Under the pieces are notes generated by a model. That model searched no databases. It saw only the letters and a list, made by a program, of their open reading frames with translations, and was not told the origin of the DNA. The position numbers and the translations under genes were made by a program. 64,000 bases of DNA, taken from contig JALPQD010000004.1 of assembly GCA_023101885.1 (NCBI GenBank), positions 12,483,688 through 12,547,687 on the forward strand. The letters run 5' to 3'. Numbering within the stretch: the stretch's first letter is position 1; each line of letters begins with the position of its first letter. The stretch comes from Typhlomys cinereus (Eukaryota; Chordata; Mammalia; Rodentia; Platacanthomyidae). Positions 58,391 to 64,000 of this stretch are shown piece after piece.

Positions 58391-59152
58391 AGGGTATAGA
58401 AAATTGTCCATAAAAGATTTGGTATTACATCTTCTTATGTAGCTATTTTAAGTTAATCAAAACTGCACTGTTTTATGAGCAAGTTGGTATCCTTCAGAAA
58501 AAAATAGTCTATAAATTAATAAGCAAGTTAAAATTTTTGTTAAGGTGCTATAAATACTCAATTTATTTCTATAATATTGAACACAAGCACTGTATTTAAT
58601 TCTTCAAGCAATAGGAATTAAAACAAGATAAGAAAGAAGTTAGCCCTTGGATACTCGTGGTCACAGTGGGAATAGCATCATGATCTTGGCCGGTAATAGT
58701 CTTCAGGGATCAGTGCTGCTAGGAAACCTGGGAAGCATCCCATTTGGGATGACCATTCTAAAGTGAGAAAGAAAACAGCTCCTTGGTGTGCACATCTTAG
58801 AAAAACAGTTGGCCAGTGATAAGAACCCAGATCCAAGCCCGGCTTTCCAAAATCTCACATTAATGATATGCCTTATCAAGTCTAGTATTTACATTTGAGA
58901 CATTTATGCCCTAATCCACCTAAAAAGGTATTTAGTCTGATGCCCCCCCAATCCAAAATTCTAAGAACAGAATGTTCTTTATGGTACATGTAGAAGAAAA
59001 ACAATGCCAAAGTCTCAGATGAACTCATTCAAGATATTTTATACTACCTAAATTTTTCTGCCCTAAGACTATAATTCAGGATATCTCTCAGTTTAAAAAC
59101 ATATCCTCTATTTCATGGGTAAGAGAGATTTTTCAGCTAAGGAAAATTAAAT
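58391..59152. other. intergenic stretch without recognised features
   Basis: AT-rich sequence. I see no repeat, open frame or splice-like structure that stands out. Confidence 0.6.
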
Positions 59153-59168
59153 TGAATTTCTAATTCTT

Positions 59169-59213
59169 TTTTTAAAATTTATTATTATTATTTATTCAAT
59201 TGTACGTGCGTGC

Positions 59214-59252
<39 letters not shown>

Positions 59253-59482
59253 GCGCGTGTGTATGTAGAACCATGGACGACGAATTCGGGAACCATCTTG
59301 GGCCGCTTCCACTTCCTGCTTGTTTACTCTGCCCCAGGATTCACAGGCTCCGCCCTACCAGGACCAGAAACGCAGGCCGCCCCCGCTTTTGCCTGGTGTC
59401 TATGCCTGCGGTCTAGGATCTGATCTCAGAACCTTCCACCTGCAAGACAGAGGCTTAACCCCTGAGCCACCTCTCCAGCCCC
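59169..59482 (-). mobile_element. tRNA-head SINE, second subfamily
   Basis: (TG)n at 59217-59251, a CGCGCG-containing border, then the reversed body and head ending AGCCACCTCTCCAGCCCC. Flanked by TGAATTTCTAATTCTT at 59153-59168 and 59483-59498. Confidence 0.94.
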
Positions 59483-59689
59483 TGAATTTCTAATTCTTAA
59501 CATTGTTAGAGTAACTAAAAACCTAAAGTGATATTGTACAATTTCTTTTCACAATATAGATTATTGATTCTTAATTTCCATTTGTTTCTTCCAGGTAGTA
59601 CTAAAGTATTTGATATTCTTCATGTTATATGTACGTAAATATGTTATAACCCCCTAGTGAGAACAAACAATTATATTTAACTATAATTA

Positions 59690-60375
59690 CTTGATAGCAA
59701 ACTGCCATCCAAACACTTATAATTATTCCCACAGATTAGAACAGCCCTCAACCAAGAAGCACACTTTGCAACGAAAGAAATTTAACACAGAGAATACAAC
59801 TGGCCAAAGTGCAGAGAAAAAGTGATTATAGATTATTTAGCCCAAAAGGCAATGTCTAAATCAATCCCCATCTGAAGATTCAGGGAACCTTACAGAAGAG
59901 ATTACATGCACACAAGAGGCTGGAAATGGGGGAGAATGTTGCCAGATAGTATCCTCTGGTCATGACAGGGCTGCTTCATCCCAAAATTCACTACATCAGT
60001 GTCAACATCCACAAGGCATACATAATAAATGACATATCAACACTTTCCTATGAAAGAGGAAGATCTCAAGAAATACTGCTTTCCTGAGAGACTACTGAAA
60101 GTTGTCCGATAGGAACAGGGAGCTACTTTTTTTTTCAATGATTTGCCACTGATAAAGCCATCCGTGCCTTAGCAAGTATTTAGCTACTTTTGCCAGTACA
60201 GGTATCCCAGAAGAAACCCAGTAAACCAAAAATACAAAAAGGCATAAAAGTAGAAGAGAGACTGGTTAGAAATGAGAAACTATGAAGTTGGACAGGAAGG
60301 GGGGATTTGATTGGGTCATAAAGGTTGAAAATGCATTAATTCATTTTTATGTATTATTTTTCATTATTATATATG
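59690..60375 (+). mobile_element. old L1 3' UTR-like block, paralogue of 13060-13700
   Basis: Collinear with the right half of the 12700-13707 block through several short matches (CTTGATAGCAAACT, TCTGGTCATGACAGGGC versus TCTGGTCATAACAGGGC, TTGCCAGTA). No coding capacity. Confidence 0.55.
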
Positions 60376-61333
60376 AAAGTATCAAAGAATAAAAATAAAA
60401 CAATGTTACTTAAAAATGGCTTCTTGAGAATTAAAGACTAGAGAGGACTGACTGGCAGCCAATATATGCAAATAAATATATATGCGGAAGCTGGTTTTGC
60501 TAAATTACTTGAAAGTCTTGAGTTCTCAATGTAATTTTAAGAACACTTTTTAAAATTGTCCTAAGATAAATTTATCAATTTTCTAAATTAGCGCAAGCTT
60601 TCTTATAGTTATGTATTTTATTTTTTCTGTAAACTTCATGTAAATGAAGTGCATCAAGAAATTAACTTTGAGAGTTAGTGTACCTACAATTGCATTGTTT
60701 ATTATAGAATGAAATTTCAGTTTTGATGCTTTTTAAGTTATTGTGCTTTCATTTTAATGCAGTAGTGCTGTCAGATTCCAAACATAGGTTCACTTCTGTT
60801 ATGTAGACACTATACCTAATTCATCTGCATGTGGTTAGGCTTGGTTTTGTATCTGACACATATTAATCCCTGAACCAAAAGATAAAGGCAAAAAGCTATA
60901 AATCATCTCCCTATATCCATTTTAGGTACTAAGACAGTCAGCTTTCCATACTAGGCACAAAATATCTGAAAAGTAAACTTAAAATGAAGAAAAGAAAAGA
61001 AAAAAATGTTTCAGTCTGGTTGGCTGACTCCATTGTTTTTAGGCCTGGGATAGGCAAGAACCCCATGGACCTAAGAGCATTTGGTAAAGATAAGTGACTC
61101 ACTTCTGATAAAGAAGCAAAAGAATCAAGAGGAGGAGCAGGGGACAGGAAGTACCATTGCAGAAGGACATGCACACAGGAAGCTTCACCCTCAAAGTTGG
61201 GCTCATCTTCCAGAGTTTCCACCAATTCTTAATAATGCTATCAGTTGGCAATCAAACCTTAGCACAAAGCCTGTGGTCACATTTAAGATCCAGACTACCC
61301 CATTTACCACTGTTACTACTAGTATAAGAGAGG

Positions 61334-61401
<68 letters not shown>

Positions 61402-61949
61402 AGCACCTTATAAATATAGAAGCTCCTGGTTTTCTTGGCATTCAAGTTACTACTTTTCTAAGAGAAAGCCAAGTTTTTTAATTGGTCAGTGTCTGGGATT
61501 TACTCCAGATATTACATAGCACTTCTACTCTCTTTTATAAAGAATACAGTATATAGAAAGATTTTTTATTTTATTGGGTCAATTATTCTTTGGATTTTTT
61601 CTACTATGAAATCATAGACTATCTCTGAGGATGATTCAAAATAAAATAAACATGTTTAAGTAAACTGTGAGGTAAAAATCCTCACACTGCAATTCTTCAC
61701 ATTCCAATGTAGTTAGATTTCATCACCATTTCCTCCCAGTTATACACTAGATGGAGCCATTTTGCTTAAATCAGTTTTAAGAAAATTGAGGAGTGATACA
61801 TCTAGTTTTTTGGAACCTTCCAAACTACTTCAAGTTGCTGTACTACTGTATCCATAAACAATATGTGAAAGTGCCAGAGACTTCCCATATGATTATTCCC
61901 ATATTCCCTAAATAACTATACACTTCTACCTTTTATTTGCATTTCTTTA
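60376..61949. other. intergenic stretch
   Basis: Only the (GA)n tract at 61328-61399 stands out; the rest is AT-rich and unremarkable. Confidence 0.6.
61328..61399 (+). repeat. (GA)n microsatellite
   Basis: Around 30 GA units, nearly pure. Confidence 0.97.
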
Positions 61950-62450
61950 ATGACTGATGATGTCTCTTTGCTCACTTTATATCTTTACTGAGCTACATGT
62001 TCAAAAACTCTGCCCAATATTTATTGCTTTGTTTCTTAATGCTGGTTTGGGAGAGTTCTTCTGTTACAATGTACACACAGATTTCAGTCTATTATACTTA
62101 TTATCCAAGATGAATACAAACATATGTCCACACAAAAACCAATATGCAAATGTTCATGATTTTTATTTTGCTCACCAAAACTGAAAACAGCAATATCAGC
62201 TGGGGAATGAATAAATATGCCATGGTTCACTCATGCGGTGGAAAAGTAGTAGTCATGGAGAAAAACGAATTTTACGAAACAAGATGAATCCTTAAAATGC
62301 AATTCAAAATGAAAGAAGTCAGACCTGAAAGACTACACATCACATGACTTTATTTATGATATTCTTGAAAAATCTACACACACTTCAGAACTTGGACTGG
62401 AGATAGAGGGAAAAAAATAAATGAAACAGGGTATAGATGACCCTACTGGG
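61950..62450 (+). mobile_element. old L1 3' end
   Basis: Broken plus-strand frames still resemble the ORF2 C-terminus: FAHQN*KQQYQLGNE, then a segment equivalent to MEYYSAIK (CATGCGGTGGAAAAGTAGTA), then ACTTTATTTATGATATTCTT. Many stops. Confidence 0.6.
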
Positions 62451-62924
62451 AAGATTGAAGTATTCTATAGATTCTTTGTAAAGGCTGTACATTTCTGAAA
62501 AGACACTTGACACTACTACATCTAAAAAGCTGACTTAGTTCAACTTCATTGTTGAAATTTTATTTAACTTTTGTTTTTTTAATACTTGAATATTTTAGTA
62601 TTGACCTGACATACAGTAACTTATCTAATAGAATGCAATTATGATTACAAACATTTGGGACACACTGATAATTGTTGTTTAAATTTCTATTAATATGCAA
62701 TTTATAGTTTTTTGTCTTTCTCATATTTCAAAGATGTACATTGAAAAAATTTTCCAATAAAATTACATGTTTATGAGAGGTTCAATGCCACTTGTGACGT
62801 TTGTTTGTTTTTAAAATAAATAGTAAAATAAAGGCTAAGAAACAGTGTAGAACATCTTGGTAATTCATGCAAATCAAGTCTCTGTACATAATGAGACATT
62901 TTTCTTATTTCTTGTCTTTTCTCT

Positions 62925-62945
62925 TTTTTTTAAAAAAAATTTATT

Positions 62946-62997
<52 letters not shown>

Positions 62998-63561
62998 ATC
63001 AGAGGGTACTATATGTTCCTATGGAGAACCAAGGGTGACTTAGGGATCATCCTGGACTGCTTCTACCTCCTTTATCCTTGTTTCTTTGATTTTTCAGGCT
63101 CTACCCACTAGATGAAAGTGCAGCCACTGTCCTTTCTGTCTGCCTGGTGGATTTTACATGGGACCCAGGATGTGAACTCAGGATCTTTTGCTTGTGAAGT
63201 AGAGTTTTAACCCCAGAGCCATCTCTCCTGCCTCTTCTCTCTCTCTCTCTCTGTATTACGTGTATGCAGGTGCCCATTTATACATGTATGGAGTAGTGTG
63301 TAGGTGTATGAGAGTGTAGAAGAGGGCACTATGTATTGTGTATATGTCTGTGGAGATCTAAGGATGACTTCTGGAATCATCCTGGATTTCTTTACTTCCT
63401 TATTACTTCACTCTGGGATTTCCTAGACTCTGCCTTCCAGGACCAGAAGTGCAGGCTGCTGCCATTTCTGACTGGCATTTTTACATGGATCTGGGATCTG
63501 AGCTCTTGTCCTTCTGATCGAGGGACAAAGGCTTGACCTTTGAGTCACCTCTCCAGCCCTT
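62925..63561 (-). mobile_element. tandem pair of tRNA-head SINEs
   Basis: Two reversed copies follow head to tail: 62938-63232 with (TG)n 62947-62992, and 63236-63561. A single duplication CTTGTCTTTTCTCT flanks the pair (62911-62924 and 63562-63575). The inner junction is a CT run (63234-63252). Confidence 0.88.
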
Positions 63562-63575
63562 CTTGTCTTTTCTCT

Positions 63576-64000
63576 ATGGTCAAGTAGTGCCTAATAGGAT
63601 ACTACCTCTTCAGTATATAGGTGAATAATATTATATTATTAAACATTAAAGAACAAATAAGTATTATTATTAAAATATTCTAAGCTATAATATGTATGTG
63701 TGTATATGTGCACATATGGATATATATAAAGAATATTAGATATTTCTATAAAGTCAGGAGAAAGTATATTTTTACTTGGAGTTTAGTTTTACTGTTCTAG
63801 TTCAATATTCATAAATAATTTTTCTTTAAATTTTATTATTATTTTGTGTGTGACTCATTTTAGTGTGTCAATTCAGGTGTATGCATGCTATGTGAGGGTC
63901 AGATGACAGCTTTGTGGAATCAGTTCTCTCCTTCTATTAGAGAATAAAAAGGCTGAATCCAGGTTATGAAGTTTGCTCTGCAAGTGCTTTTATTTACTGG
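63576..64000 (-). mobile_element. AT-rich stretch with a B4-like SINE at the edge
   Basis: 63580-63840 shows nothing. From about 63845, GTGAGGGTCAGATGACAGCT, TTGTGGAATCAGTTCTCTCC and CAGGTTATGAAG follow the reversed B4 layout and run to the window end. Confidence 0.5.

Noticed and set aside
61081..61413. 110-codon plus-strand frame
   Set aside because: Its second half is the GA microsatellite and its first half has no recognisable domain or splice sites.

Overview
The window is mammalian, and its repeats point to a rodent of the mouse-like (myodont) branch. It has B1-, B2- and B4-like SINEs, rodent L1 elements, hAT-type elements and long CA/TG tracts. The most abundant SINE has a tRNA-like head like that of B2 but a different body, and I do not see ordinary mouse B2 or rat ID copies. 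A jerboa or mole-rat type lineage is therefore more likely than Mus or Rattus (inference).

The one clear gene is on the minus strand and fills the left two thirds of the window. It is a member of the organic anion transporter family SLCO, most like the testis-type SLCO6 group. I could place 12 coding exons between 44190 (ATG) and 2773, with matching phases, usable splice sites and no internal stop. Joined, they encode about 648 residues: an N-terminal cytoplasmic tail, membrane segments 1-11, a cysteine-rich Kazal-like loop, and the start of the last membrane segment. The terminal exon was not found and probably lies left of position 1. Exon 3 ends with a GC donor (AG|GCAAGT) rather than GT.

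The introns are full of retroposons. Intron 2 carries a 4-kb, 5'-truncated L1 (32313-36367) with a 15-bp target duplication, inserted into an older hAT-like repeat. Intron 9 has an L1 3' end and a SINE nested inside another SINE. Intron 8 has B4 pieces, a B4 copy split by a hAT-like element, and an 80-bp inverted repeat. Intron 1 holds a ZNF143/THAP11-like motif in a slightly GC-richer patch.

Right of the gene (44191-64000) I see no confident functional gene. This part holds a purine-rich microsatellite, old L1 remnants, a SUMO1 processed pseudogene (48885-50186), an L1 inserted at that pseudogene's target duplication (50206-52552), several SINEs, a second inverted repeat (57800-58390) and a possible single exon on the plus strand (57454-57643). 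There is no rRNA, functional tRNA gene, CRISPR array or prokaryotic system.
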